NCBI GenBank assembly: GCA_017649855.1 | Contig: JAGCGA010000006.1 | Coordinates: 1-64,000 of the forward strand | DNA length: 64,000 bases | Direction: 5' to 3' | Origin: Bacteroidales bacterium | Lineage (GTDB): Bacteria; Bacteroidota; Bacteroidia; Bacteroidales; WCHB1-69 | Shown: positions 1 to 7,857 of the stretch, in pieces | Layout: each line of letters starts with the position of its first letter | Position numbering within the stretch: the stretch's first letter is position 1 | Position numbers and translations under genes: made by a program | Notes under the pieces: generated by a model | The model's database searches: none | Told to the model about the DNA's origin: nothing | What the model saw: only the letters and a program-made list of their open reading frames with translations

Positions 1-2
1 CC

Positions 3-491
3 CAGCAGTTGGCACAGGTGGATCCCTATACCCTGACGGGGATGAAAGTAATTCAACTGGATGGTGGATTCGGGGGGAATTCGCCATGTCCAAGCATGGC
101 GGACCCCAATATCCCCATTTATGCCACATCATTGGATATGTGTCGGTTGTCCTTCAATTATCACCATCAGTGTGGTCCGGTATTGGTGTCGGGAGTGGTG
201 AACTCAACAAGAAGTGTTTTGTCCGAGGCATCTGATGTTTGTTTGTCAACCTGCGATCTCCCGCTGACAATCTGGGAAGTTAACACCACTCCAACAATCA
301 GCACCTTTGCCCTGAATCCTACGAGTGTAAATGCTAATATGAACTCTCCTGGATCTTTGTCTATGCAAAATGACATTGTTGTGTATGGCGTCATGTGTCA
401 AAATCCTTTGCCAAACCTTCACGGCGTCTATCTCTTGCAAGCCTTAGACAATAAAGGCCATCATGCGTCATGTAAGATTGTTTTACCTTAA
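3..491 (+). CDS. C-terminal part of an unrecognised protein (5' end outside window)
   Basis: The frame is open from the first bases of the window and ends at a TAA at 489-491. The first apparent start, TTG at 9, is probably an internal Leu codon, so about 160 residues of C-terminus are seen. The visible part is rich in Cys, Asn, Ser and Pro (for example SPCPSMADPN and SLDMCRLSF) with alternating hydrophobic residues, as in a beta-sandwich of an exported protein. I see no T9SS sorting motif and do not recognise the family. The next gene starts 13 bases downstream on the same strand, so the two are probably co-transcribed. Coding status is likely; function is unknown. Confidence 0.5.
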   Translation, partial: QQLAQVDPYTLTGMKVIQLDGGFGGNSPCPSMADPNIPIYATSLDMCRLSFNYHHQCGPVLVSGVVNSTRSVLSEASDVCLSTCDLPLTIWEVNTTPTISTFALNPTSVNANMNSPGSLSMQNDIVVYGVMCQNPLPNLHGVYLLQALDNKGHHASCKIVLP

Positions 492-504
492 TTCAAACTG
501 TAAG

Positions 505-744
505 ATGAGTCGTCTGATAAAAATAGTATGCTTGTTTGGGGGATTATTTTCTGCCTTGCCCTCCTTTGCCCAGGATAACCTCCCTTGGGGGCGTGATTTC
601 TGGGTGGTCCCTTATTCCCATCCTCAAAGCGACATATCTATTGAAGACGCTATACACACAGGCTATGTTGAGAAAAGTTTATATAAATTACATGTGAATT
701 TCAGTGTAACTACAGGTTTTCCTACAATAGTAACTATTTTTTAG
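505..744 (+). pseudogene. Truncated paralogue of the downstream IgGFc-binding-like surface protein
   Basis: The best start is the ATG at 505 (MSRLIKIVCLFGG), giving a signal peptide ending near SFAQ and a mature part of about 55 residues. An upstream in-frame start at 463 would overlap the previous gene. The mature part follows the N-terminus of the 755-3658 product: GRDFW, then TGYVE, then NFSV, then PTIV appear in the same order. It stops right after the PTIV strand, where the neighbour continues for 900 residues. It therefore looks like the stump of a tandem duplicate. It could still be expressed as a small secreted protein, but no complete domain remains. The gap to the intact copy is 10 bases. 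Confidence 0.6.
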
Positions 745-754
745 CCTAAGCACT

Positions 755-3658
755 ATGAAACGTTATCTTATAATAGTATTTACAATCCTTTGCACAAGCC
801 TCCCTTCACTTGTGTCCGCAATAGGGGAGACTGTTTCTGGCCGGGATTTTTGGATATATCAATCACGTGTATGGATTTACTGGTCTAACTCTAACCAATA
901 TATAAATGTGTCAGAAGACACTACGCTTCTCTATATCGTAGGGGATACTGCTTGTACAGGATATGTTGAGAATGTGTATTTCAATTACCATCAAGATTTT
1001 TCTGTTTTGCCGAATATACCAACTATTGTAAAAGTACCCAAAACACTTCTTTGTTCTTGGGAACATATGGATGCTATGCATTTGGGGATCTTTATACACT
1101 CAGAGCGCAATGTTTTTTTATATTGTCAATATGAAAGCATTATACCCGCTCTATTCAACTATGAGGTGCCGAGTCAGTGTGACTATCTTTGCCGACCGAT
1201 AACTTATCCTTTTCTCAACTACAAGATACCCATTGTGCCGATTCCCTTCAATTCAACATCACATTTGGACGTTGGTTCAGACTGGCCCTTTGTTACTATT
1301 GGTAGCTTTTATGTTGGCGATAATATGGTCATTTCTGCATTAGAAGACAGCACACAACTGTTCGTGCACGGGTATGTCAGTAGTAATTTCCAATCGGCCA
1401 CCGACACCGTTTATCAACTAAACAAAGGGGAGTCTGTCAGAATATTTTTGCCTACAGCAGGCTATAATCCCTTTGGGAGCTCCACAGACTCTATCCGCTT
1501 TCATACCAATTGTAAGAATGTGGCTGTAAATTGTCATTTTCTATGGATATCTTCCCCTCCCCTTAATTGTATAGAAGGTGACCATCACCCATATTTAACA
1601 CCATCACCACTCTATACATTTCGTTTTGACGTTTTGCCTCTTACAACAAGCAAACCTATTCTGACAGGACATGATTATCTTTGCAAAAAACTGCAAAACA
1701 ATAGGTTTGACAAAGGTATTTATTTTAACAGAAGGTATGGTTTTGATTTGTTTTTTTCAGACAATCAACCCTTCGCTGCCTATAACTACAATGAATACTA
1801 TCCCGATTATTCAGCCTTGGCGTATTTTCAACAGAGTGATCAGGAGGTTGATGTCGGCAGTCTGATTACAGGCAATCACCGCAGCTATTGGGGAGACACT
1901 GACACATTCGTGAATGTGCCTTATACCTTTCTTCGTTCGGAAGGGTTGCATGAAACCAGTGCTTTGTTTGGTCCGGCATATATCATTCACAAGAAAAGCC
2001 GTCCTGGTTATATTCATTATGGATACATGACAGATCCGGAGGGATGCGGCACGTTACTCGGCCAACATGTTCTTTGCACCCAACCTGCTGAGCGGATGGT
2101 GAAGTACTGGCTCTATCCCACCACACGCGACAATATTAGGCGCTTGATTGTCACCACTGATGGCGACACTGTCCCAGGAGTTCCTGATTCCCTCTATGTG
2201 GATGTGCAAATATACACCCATGCAGACGGCATCGGCAGCACCTACTTCAACGGGCAGCTCATCCCGCCCACCGCCTTCGATACCTTCCCCTTGACCCACG
2301 GAGAGTACTGGGTCACCCAGCTCTATTTCTACAACGACGACATCCCCGAGCTCATCCGCATCGAGAACGAGCACGGCTTCTCGGCCTACGTCGATGAGTT
2401 CGGCTACAATGTGGGGCCTGTGCCTTGGGGACACCCCGAGGTTGACGACATCACCTATATGTACTACTATCTTAGTGGGGCCTCTGGATACCATAGTTCG
2501 GATGCATTCCAAAACTGCTATACGGGCCTCAGTATTCACAACAACGACACCGTCTATCGTTGCGTGGGCGACACGCTCCACCTGCGTGTGGAGCACAACC
2601 CCGACTCCGTGCCCGTGGAGTGGATCTACAACGGCGACTCCTACCCATACCCCGAGCTCTCCTTCCTTCTCCCCCAGGTGGACACCCTCACCGTGCAGCT
2701 AATGCTGCACTACGACGGCTGCCCCGACACCTCCACCACCTTCGTGGCCGTGGTGCCCCCGCCCGTGTTCGAGGTGTGCCATGACGACACCCTCTGCCAC
2801 GGGGCGCAGCTCTCCGTGCAGCAGCCTAACGTGCTGAGCTACCTCTGGAGCACCGGGGCGCACACACCCGCCATCACCCTCGATAGCGCGGGCACCTACT
2901 CGGTGACCGTCACCAATCTGGGCTGCAAGGCCGAGAGCGACCTCTTCGCCATAGACCTCTACCCGCAGTCGTCCGTGGAGTTCGGCAACGACAGCATCCT
3001 CTGCGAGCTGGCCACCCTCCTGCTGGACGCCACCCAGCCGCACCCCGCCCAGTATGTGTGGCAGGACCAAAGCACCAACACGACCTACACCGTCTATGAG
3101 GACGGCCAGTACTGGGTGGTGGTCACCGACCACTGTCTCGGCGCCAGCGACACCATCGCCATAGGATACCTCACTGACTTCACCGTCAATCTCGGTCCCG
3201 ACACGACTCTCTGCGAGGGCAGGACCTTAGTGCTGTCGGCAGGCGTGCCCTTCTGCGACTACGAGTGGCAGGACGGCAGCACGCAGTCCACCTACACGGT
3301 AAGATACCCAGGCACCTACAGTGTCACCGCCACCAACCAGTGCTTCGAGCACGGCGATGACATAGTGGTGGAGTACGAGCCGTGCGACCAGGAGCTGTGG
3401 ATGCCCAACAGCTTCACGCCCGACGGCGACGGCCTCAACGACCTCTTCCTGCCAGTGTTCGCCTATCCCGACGAGGTGGAGAGCTTCGAGATGACCATCT
3501 ACGACCGCGGTGGCATGGTGATATTCATGACGCACGATATAAATAGGGGCTGGGACGCCGCGGGCGTGCCCATAGGCGCGTATGTGGTCTTCATCCGCTA
3601 CAAGAGCCGCGGCCACGAGACGAGGGACGTGACGGGGAACGTGACGGTGGTGAGATAA
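755..3658 (+). CDS. Large secreted surface protein: IgGFc-binding-like N-terminal region, Ig-like repeats, T9SS type B sorting domain
   Basis: This 967-residue protein starts with a signal peptide (MKRYLIIVFTILC...VSA) followed by GRDFW, typical of the IgGFc-binding N-terminal domain seen in many Bacteroidota surface proteins. From about residue 600 come Cys-containing Ig/PKD-like segments; the phrases LCHGAQL, LCELATL and LCEGRTL mark three units, each with a W-x-D/T-G-S/A and T-Y-x-V pattern. The last 85 residues (NSFTPDGDGLNDLF onward, from about residue 882) are the gliding-motility-associated type B C-terminal domain, which directs export by T9SS and cell-surface retention. A role in adhesion is inference. 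Base composition shifts sharply inside the gene near 2230: bases 1681-1740 have 18 G/C of 60, whereas 3241-3300 have 39 of 60. The 5' and 3' parts may therefore have different histories. Confidence 0.85.
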   Translation: MKRYLIIVFTILCTSLPSLVSAIGETVSGRDFWIYQSRVWIYWSNSNQYINVSEDTTLLYIVGDTACTGYVENVYFNYHQDFSVLPNIPTIVKVPKTLLCSWEHMDAMHLGIFIHSERNVFLYCQYESIIPALFNYEVPSQCDYLCRPITYPFLNYKIPIVPIPFNSTSHLDVGSDWPFVTIGSFYVGDNMVISALEDSTQLFVHGYVSSNFQSATDTVYQLNKGESVRIFLPTAGYNPFGSSTDSIRFHTNCKNVAVNCHFLWISSPPLNCIEGDHHPYLTPSPLYTFRFDVLPLTTSKPILTGHDYLCKKLQNNRFDKGIYFNRRYGFDLFFSDNQPFAAYNYNEYYPDYSALAYFQQSDQEVDVGSLITGNHRSYWGDTDTFVNVPYTFLRSEGLHETSALFGPAYIIHKKSRPGYIHYGYMTDPEGCGTLLGQHVLCTQPAERMVKYWLYPTTRDNIRRLIVTTDGDTVPGVPDSLYVDVQIYTHADGIGSTYFNGQLIPPTAFDTFPLTHGEYWVTQLYFYNDDIPELIRIENEHGFSAYVDEFGYNVGPVPWGHPEVDDITYMYYYLSGASGYHSSDAFQNCYTGLSIHNNDTVYRCVGDTLHLRVEHNPDSVPVEWIYNGDSYPYPELSFLLPQVDTLTVQLMLHYDGCPDTSTTFVAVVPPPVFEVCHDDTLCHGAQLSVQQPNVLSYLWSTGAHTPAITLDSAGTYSVTVTNLGCKAESDLFAIDLYPQSSVEFGNDSILCELATLLLDATQPHPAQYVWQDQSTNTTYTVYEDGQYWVVVTDHCLGASDTIAIGYLTDFTVNLGPDTTLCEGRTLVLSAGVPFCDYEWQDGSTQSTYTVRYPGTYSVTATNQCFEHGDDIVVEYEPCDQELWMPNSFTPDGDGLNDLFLPVFAYPDEVESFEMTIYDRGGMVIFMTHDINRGWDAAGVPIGAYVVFIRYKSRGHETRDVTGNVTVVR

Positions 3659-3977
3659 TAGTTAAGAGATAATAGATAATAGTTTTCCTTGAGCAGTCCC
3701 GTCAGGGACAAGAGCTCGGTAGAGGAACAGTGATCAGTTGTCAGTTTGGGGTTGGCTATTAGCCGTTGGCTTTATAACCTCTAATCGCATAATTGGTAAA
3801 CCACATTGCCCCCCTTCATTTCTTAGTTTCTTAATTTCTTAGTTTCTTAACTCCTCACGGAAATCATCACCCCATAAAGCACGACACGAACGAGCCCCCA
3901 ACACTTCAACATTTCAACATTTCAACGCTTCAACATTTTTATTATCTTTGCGGCTTCATTATTAAAACCTTATCACA
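3659..3977. other. Intergenic stretch with short stuttering repeats
   Basis: No gene is seen. The stretch holds one copy of a dispersed repeat (GTTGGCTATTAGCCGTTGGC, 3751-3770), an 8-nt stutter built on TTCTTAGT/TTCTTAAT (about 3819-3851), a 9-nt stutter built on TTCAACATT (about 3903-3940), and then the promoter of the next gene. Both stutters lie within 130 bases of the promoter. Confidence 0.7.
3943..3950 (+). promoter_or_regulatory. Bacteroidota -7 box TATCTTTG
   Basis: Matches TAnnTTTG and lies 27 bases before the start of the 3978 lipoprotein gene. It presumably also serves purN, which follows 12 bases after that gene. Confidence 0.6.
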
Positions 3978-4490
3978 ATGAAAAAAATCTTAACCCTGAT
4001 GGTTGTATGCAGCTTGATTTTCGCATCCTGCAACACCAAGAAAACCCAAGAGGCTGAACAGCCCGAATGTGCTAAACAAGAGCAATGTGATGCTCAAAAA
4101 GGACCCAAGTGTGAGATGTCTGAAGAGCAAAAGAAAGCTATGGAAGACTGGAAAAATTGGGAGAACCTGGACGAGACCCGCAAAGCCGAACTGTTAAATG
4201 AGCGCAAAGCCCAGTACGACCAAATGAAAGCTGAAAAAGAAGCCATGGAGGCCAAAAAGGCTGAGATGGAAGCTAAGAAGGCTGAGTTTGAGAAAGCTAT
4301 GGCCAACTGGGACAAGCTGACCCTTGACGAGAAAAAAGCCGCTTTTGACCTGATGCCCTGCTGTGGCAAATGCTGCAAAGGCGGAGAAGCCAAACCATGC
4401 GACAAAGGTCATGGAGACAAGCCCTGCTGCAAGGGGGACAAAGGTCATGGTTCCTGCCCCAAAGACGCCAAAGAATGCCCTAAACACTAA
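3978..4490 (+). CDS. Charged coiled-coil lipoprotein with Cys-rich C-terminal tail
   Basis: The 170-residue product has a lipoprotein signal (MKKILTLMVVCSLIFASC, lipobox Cys18). The middle (about 45-110) is almost entirely Lys, Glu, Ala and Met and should form a long helix or coiled coil. It contains two related segments, ENLDETRKAELL and DKLTLDEKKAAF. The C-terminal 45 residues hold ten Cys, including CCGKCCKGG and CCKGDKGHG, plus several His, which suggests metal binding or a redox role. That is inference; I know no named family for it. It lies 12 bases upstream of purN and likely shares its transcript. The ATG is preceded by a clear promoter, so the start is secure. Confidence 0.75.
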   Translation: MKKILTLMVVCSLIFASCNTKKTQEAEQPECAKQEQCDAQKGPKCEMSEEQKKAMEDWKNWENLDETRKAELLNERKAQYDQMKAEKEAMEAKKAEMEAKKAEFEKAMANWDKLTLDEKKAAFDLMPCCGKCCKGGEAKPCDKGHGDKPCCKGDKGHGSCPKDAKECPKH

Positions 4491-4502
4491 CAGTTTCTTG
4501 CT

Positions 4503-5069
4503 ATGAAAAACATTGCAGTGTTCGCATCCGGCTTTGGCTCCAACTTCCAGGCCCTTATTGATGCGGTGGAAACCGGCAAGCTAAAGGCTAACATCGCCCT
4601 GCTGGTCTCCGACAAACCCAACTGCAAGGCTGTCGAACGCGCCAATGCCCATGGTGTTGACGCGTTCGCTTTTTCCTCCAAGGATTACGAAAACAAGGAG
4701 GCGTACGAGACAGCCATCCTGCAGGAGTTGCAGAAAAGAGCGGTGGACTACATCGTACTGGCCGGCTACATGCGATTTATCGGCAAAGTGCTGTTGTCGC
4801 ATTTCCCCAACCGCATCATCAACCTGCACCCTGCCCTACTACCCTCCTTCCCCGGCGCGCATGGCATTGAAGACGCCTATCACTATGGCGTGAAAGTATT
4901 CGGCATCACCATCCATTTCGTGGATGAAGGCGTGGATACAGGTCCTATCATCGACCAGTTCTCCTTCCATGCCGACGGCCATGAGTCCCTTGACGAGATC
5001 GAGACGCACATCCATCAGCTGGAACACACTCACTATCCGGAAGTGATCCATCGTGTCCTGAACACCTGA
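4503..5069 (+). CDS. purN: Phosphoribosylglycinamide formyltransferase
   Basis: Transfers a formyl group from 10-formyltetrahydrofolate to GAR in purine synthesis; cytoplasmic. The 188-residue length is normal. The N-terminal FASGFGSNFQAL binds the phosphoribosyl moiety. INLHPALLPSFPG contains the catalytic Asn107 and His109, and DEGVDTGPII supplies Asp145, matching the Asn-His-Asp triad of the family. It follows the Cys-rich lipoprotein by 12 bases and is closed by a hairpin terminator at 5100-5150. purD is also in the window but 36 kb away. Confidence 0.96.
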   Translation: MKNIAVFASGFGSNFQALIDAVETGKLKANIALLVSDKPNCKAVERANAHGVDAFAFSSKDYENKEAYETAILQELQKRAVDYIVLAGYMRFIGKVLLSHFPNRIINLHPALLPSFPGAHGIEDAYHYGVKVFGITIHFVDEGVDTGPIIDQFSFHADGHESLDEIETHIHQLEHTHYPEVIHRVLNT

Positions 5070-5099
5070 TTGCAGCGTCATCTTGGCATAAAACATACA

Positions 5100-5150
5100 C
5101 CGATAAGAGATTTTTAACTGCAAAATATAGAATCTTTTATCGGTTTTCTT
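5100..5150 (+). terminator. Rho-independent terminator after purN
   Basis: An 11-nt stem (CCGATAAGAGA at 5100-5110 pairing with TCTTTTATCGG at 5133-5143, one G-T pair) is followed by TTTTCTT. Confidence 0.65.
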
Positions 5151-5153
5151 ATT

Positions 5154-5184
5154 TTGTTTATATCAAAAGAATTAAGTATCTTTG
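5154..5184 (+). promoter_or_regulatory. serC promoter (-33 TTG, -7 TATCTTTG)
   Basis: TTG at 5154-5156 and TATCTTTG at 5177-5184 are separated by 20 bases, the spacing expected for the primary Bacteroidota sigma factor. The leader to the serC ATG is about 49 nt. Confidence 0.65.
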
Positions 5185-5239
5185 CCACGTTTTTCAAAAA
5201 CAGTCACAAAATTTATAAAACATACTTAATCAATTAATT

Positions 5240-6358
5240 ATGAAACAAGTGCATAATTTTAATGCAGGACCTTGCGTCCTTCCGAAAGAAGCCGTTGAAT
5301 CCACAATCAACGCTATTCGTAATTTTGACAACACCGGCATCGGTTTGATGGAGATTTCTCACCGTACTCCGGGTTGGGAGCGCTTAATGGCTGAGACTCG
5401 TCAACTGTGGCGTGACCTCCTCAACATCCCCGAGAATTACGAGGTACTTTTCCTCGGTGGTGGTGCCAGCACCCAGTTCTTCATGGTGCCCGCCAACTTG
5501 ATGAAGACCAAAGCTGCTTATCTGCAAACCGGTGTTTGGGCTAAGAAAGCCGCCAAAGAAGCCAAGAACTTCGGTAAAACCGAGATCATCGCTTCTTCTG
5601 AAGACAAAACCTACAACTACATCCCGAAAGGTTGGACTGTCCCCGCTGACGCCGACTATTTCCACATCACAACCAACAACACCATTTATGGTACGGAGAT
5701 CCGCAAGGACTTCACCGCTGAGGAGTGCAACAACGTCATGCTCGTTGCCGACATGAGCTCCGACATCATGAGCCGTCCGGTGGACGTGACCAAATACGGT
5801 CTCATCTACGGTGGTGCCCAGAAGAACGTAGGCCCTGCCGGTGTCACCTTCGTCATCGTACGCAAGGACATCCTCGGCCAGATTGGCGACCGCGCCTATA
5901 TGAACCCGCTGCCCACGATGGTGGACTACCGCACGCACGCTGCTGAGGAAGCCAAGAACATCTCCATGTTCAACACTCCTCCCGTACTGCCTATCTTCGT
6001 GATGCACGAGACCCTCACTTGGCTGAAGAACACCATCGGCGGTGTTGCCGAGATGAACAAGATCAACATGAAGAAATCCAACCTGTTGTACGAAGAGATC
6101 GACCGCAACAGCATGTTCGTGGGTACTGTGGCTGACAAGGCCGACCGTTCCATCATGAACCACTGCTGGGTGATGGCTCCCGGTTACGAAGACAAACAAG
6201 ATGCTTTCATGGCATACGCCAAAGAGTGTGGTATGGTTGGCATCAAGGGTCACCGTTCCGTGGGTGGTTTCCGCGCTTCCCTCTACAACGCCTGCACCGT
6301 GGAAGACGTCGAAGCCCTCGTAGCTTGCATGCAAGAATTTGAAAAGGCAAATAAATAA
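5240..6358 (+). CDS. serC: Phosphoserine aminotransferase
   Basis: A PLP enzyme that makes 3-phosphoserine from 3-phosphohydroxypyruvate and glutamate (serine synthesis), and can act on the analogous pyridoxal-pathway intermediate. The 372-residue protein begins with the family signature HNFNAGPCVLP. HRTPGWERL contributes to phosphate binding, Asp171 (ADMSSD) is the expected PLP-nitrogen partner, and Lys195 in YGGAQKNVGPAG is the expected Schiff-base lysine. The C-terminal GHRSVGGFRASLYNA is conserved. serA lies downstream, separated only by the small gene at 6404-6805, so the two serine genes form a unit into which another gene has been inserted. Confidence 0.96.
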   Translation: MKQVHNFNAGPCVLPKEAVESTINAIRNFDNTGIGLMEISHRTPGWERLMAETRQLWRDLLNIPENYEVLFLGGGASTQFFMVPANLMKTKAAYLQTGVWAKKAAKEAKNFGKTEIIASSEDKTYNYIPKGWTVPADADYFHITTNNTIYGTEIRKDFTAEECNNVMLVADMSSDIMSRPVDVTKYGLIYGGAQKNVGPAGVTFVIVRKDILGQIGDRAYMNPLPTMVDYRTHAAEEAKNISMFNTPPVLPIFVMHETLTWLKNTIGGVAEMNKINMKKSNLLYEEIDRNSMFVGTVADKADRSIMNHCWVMAPGYEDKQDAFMAYAKECGMVGIKGHRSVGGFRASLYNACTVEDVEALVACMQEFEKANK

Positions 6359-6359
6359 T

Positions 6360-6387
6360 GTTGAATTGTTGAACTGTTGAACTGTTC
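6360..6387 (+). repeat. 8-nt stutter TTGAA(T/C)TG, three copies
   Basis: TTGAATTG, TTGAACTG, TTGAACTG in a row directly after the serC stop. Read on the other strand it gives CAGTTCAA, close to the CAGTTAAA octamers found on the far side of the next gene. Confidence 0.7.
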
Positions 6388-6403
6388 TTTGATTTATTGA
6401 GTG

Positions 6404-6805
6404 ATGGGCTATCAGTTCTCTTTTGAACGTTTGGAAGCATGGCAACTCTCAAGGCAGTTTTTAAAATTTGCCTATCCTATTATTGAATCTTTCCCACAAA
6501 AAGAAAAATTCAATTTGGTTGATCAGATACGCAGAGCTTCCACGTCCATCGTATTGAACTTGGCGGAAATGACCTCCCGCTCTTCCTACAAGGAACAAGC
6601 CCATTTTGCTGAAATTGCTTTTGGATCAGCGATTGAATCTTATTGTGCTTTTCTATTGTCGTATGATTTTGGCTATATTAATGAAAAACAGCTACAAGAA
6701 GTCAAGGACAAATTAGGTGAAATCACTGGAAAAATCAATGCATTGAAAAGAAGTCAACTCCAACGCATAAATCAATCATCAATTCAACAACAACCAAACA
6801 ATTAA
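6404..6805 (+). CDS. Four-helix-bundle protein of the S23 / 23S-rRNA intervening-sequence family
   Basis: The 133-residue protein (a GTG one codon earlier is also possible) has the family pattern: FERLEAWQLSRQF, LVDQIRRASTSIVLNLAE, then SSYKEQAHFAEIAFGSAIES and a last helix around KDKLGEITGKINAL. It is predicted to be all-helical, with no signal peptide. Members occur inside 23S rRNA intervening sequences, beside diversity-generating retroelements (Avd), or as free-standing genes; the molecular role of the free-standing ones is unclear. Here it sits between serC and serA, and each side carries octamer stutters that are close to inverted copies of each other. The C-terminal QSSIQQQPNN is encoded by the beginning of the right-hand repetitive tract. 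This looks like an inserted cassette; that is inference. Confidence 0.85.
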   Translation: MGYQFSFERLEAWQLSRQFLKFAYPIIESFPQKEKFNLVDQIRRASTSIVLNLAEMTSRSSYKEQAHFAEIAFGSAIESYCAFLLSYDFGYINEKQLQEVKDKLGEITGKINALKRSQLQRINQSSIQQQPNN

Positions 6806-6832
6806 ACAGTTAAACAATTAAACAGTTAAACA
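6795..6832 (+). repeat. 8-nt stutter AATTAAAC/AGTTAAAC, four copies
   Basis: AATTAAAC and AGTTAAAC alternate four times, immediately before the serA ATG at 6835. The first units overlap the last codons of the four-helix-bundle gene. Confidence 0.7.
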
Positions 6833-6834
6833 TA

Positions 6835-7752
6835 ATGAAAGTATTAGTAGCAACCCAAAAACCTTTTGCAAAAGCCGCTGTGGATGGCATTCGTGCTATC
6901 GTGGAAAAAGCTGGCTATGAATTAGTATTATTGGAGAAATATGAGACTCCTGAGGAGCTCTACGCTGCAGTTGCTGACGTGGACGCCATGATTGTCCGTT
7001 CCGACAAGGTGACGGCCCAGGTCATTGACGCTGCCAAGAACCTCAAGGTGGTCGTGCGCGCCGGCGCTGGCTTCGACAACCTCGACCTGGCTGCCTGCAC
7101 CGCCAACAACATCGTGGCCATGAACACTCCTGGTCAGAACTCCAACGCTGTGGCAGAACTTGCCCTCGGCATGATGATCTATATGGCCCGTAACACCTTC
7201 AAACCCGGCACCGGTTCTGAGTTGAAGGGTAAGAAAGTCGGTATCCAGGCTTACGGCAACGTGGGTCGCCTCGTGGCTGAAAAAGCCCGCGCCCTCGGCA
7301 TGGATGTCTGGGCCTTCGACCCGTTCGTCCCGAAAGAGAAAATGGAAGCCGAAGGCGTGGTCGTTCCCGCCACCCTGGAAGAGATGTACAAGAACTGTAA
7401 CTACATTTCCCTGCACATCCCGGCCAACGACCAGACTAAGAAGTCTATCAACAAGGCTTTGGTCGGCCTCATGCCGAAAGGCGGCTGTGTGATCAACACC
7501 GCCCGCAAGGAGGTCATCAATGAGGAAGAGCTCATCGCCCTCATGGCTGAACGCGAAGATCTCAAATACTGCACCGACATCGCTCCCGATGCACTGGAAG
7601 AGTTCAACAAGTTTGAAAAACGCTTCTTCGCCACCCCGAAAAAACAGGGTGCCGAGACCGCCGAAGCCAACATCAACGCCGGCTTGGCAGCTGCCAACCA
7701 GATCGTGAACTTCTTCGTCAACGGTGACAAGAGATTCCAAGTGAACAAATAA
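6835..7752 (+). CDS. serA: D-3-phosphoglycerate dehydrogenase, short form (type IIIK-like)
   Basis: Catalyses the first step of serine synthesis, NAD-dependent oxidation of 3-phosphoglycerate. At 305 residues it lacks the ACT regulatory domain of long SerA enzymes. The nucleotide-binding turn is AYGNVGR (139-145), with Ala replacing the first Gly of GxGxxG. The catalytic Arg is Arg224 in NTARKEV. The position normally held by the catalytic His is Lys269 in ATPKKQGAETAEANI. This substitution defines the type IIIK enzymes known from Entamoeba and Bacteroidetes, so it is a subtype feature and not damage. The gene is closed by a hairpin at 7781-7817. Confidence 0.93.
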   Translation: MKVLVATQKPFAKAAVDGIRAIVEKAGYELVLLEKYETPEELYAAVADVDAMIVRSDKVTAQVIDAAKNLKVVVRAGAGFDNLDLAACTANNIVAMNTPGQNSNAVAELALGMMIYMARNTFKPGTGSELKGKKVGIQAYGNVGRLVAEKARALGMDVWAFDPFVPKEKMEAEGVVVPATLEEMYKNCNYISLHIPANDQTKKSINKALVGLMPKGGCVINTARKEVINEEELIALMAEREDLKYCTDIAPDALEEFNKFEKRFFATPKKQGAETAEANINAGLAAANQIVNFFVNGDKRFQVNK

Positions 7753-7780
7753 CAGGAAATTTCTATTTCCCAAAAACAAA

Positions 7781-7817
7781 AGCAGAGACGCTATAATATA
7801 ACGTCTCTGCTTTTTTT
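7781..7817. terminator. Hairpin terminator between serA and the convergent lipoprotein gene
   Basis: AGCAGAGACG (7781-7790) pairs with CGTCTCTGCT (7802-7811), followed by TTTTTT. An A-rich run on the other side may let it work for the minus strand too. Its core resembles the hairpin at 28580-28606. Confidence 0.75.
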
Positions 7818-7857
7818 ATGGAAATGCGTGAAGCGGGTTTCGTTTGACCATCTGCCT

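Noticed and set aside
6835..7752. SerA as a damaged gene because the catalytic His is missing
   Set aside because: The Lys substitution is the known type IIIK variant and the rest of the enzyme is intact.
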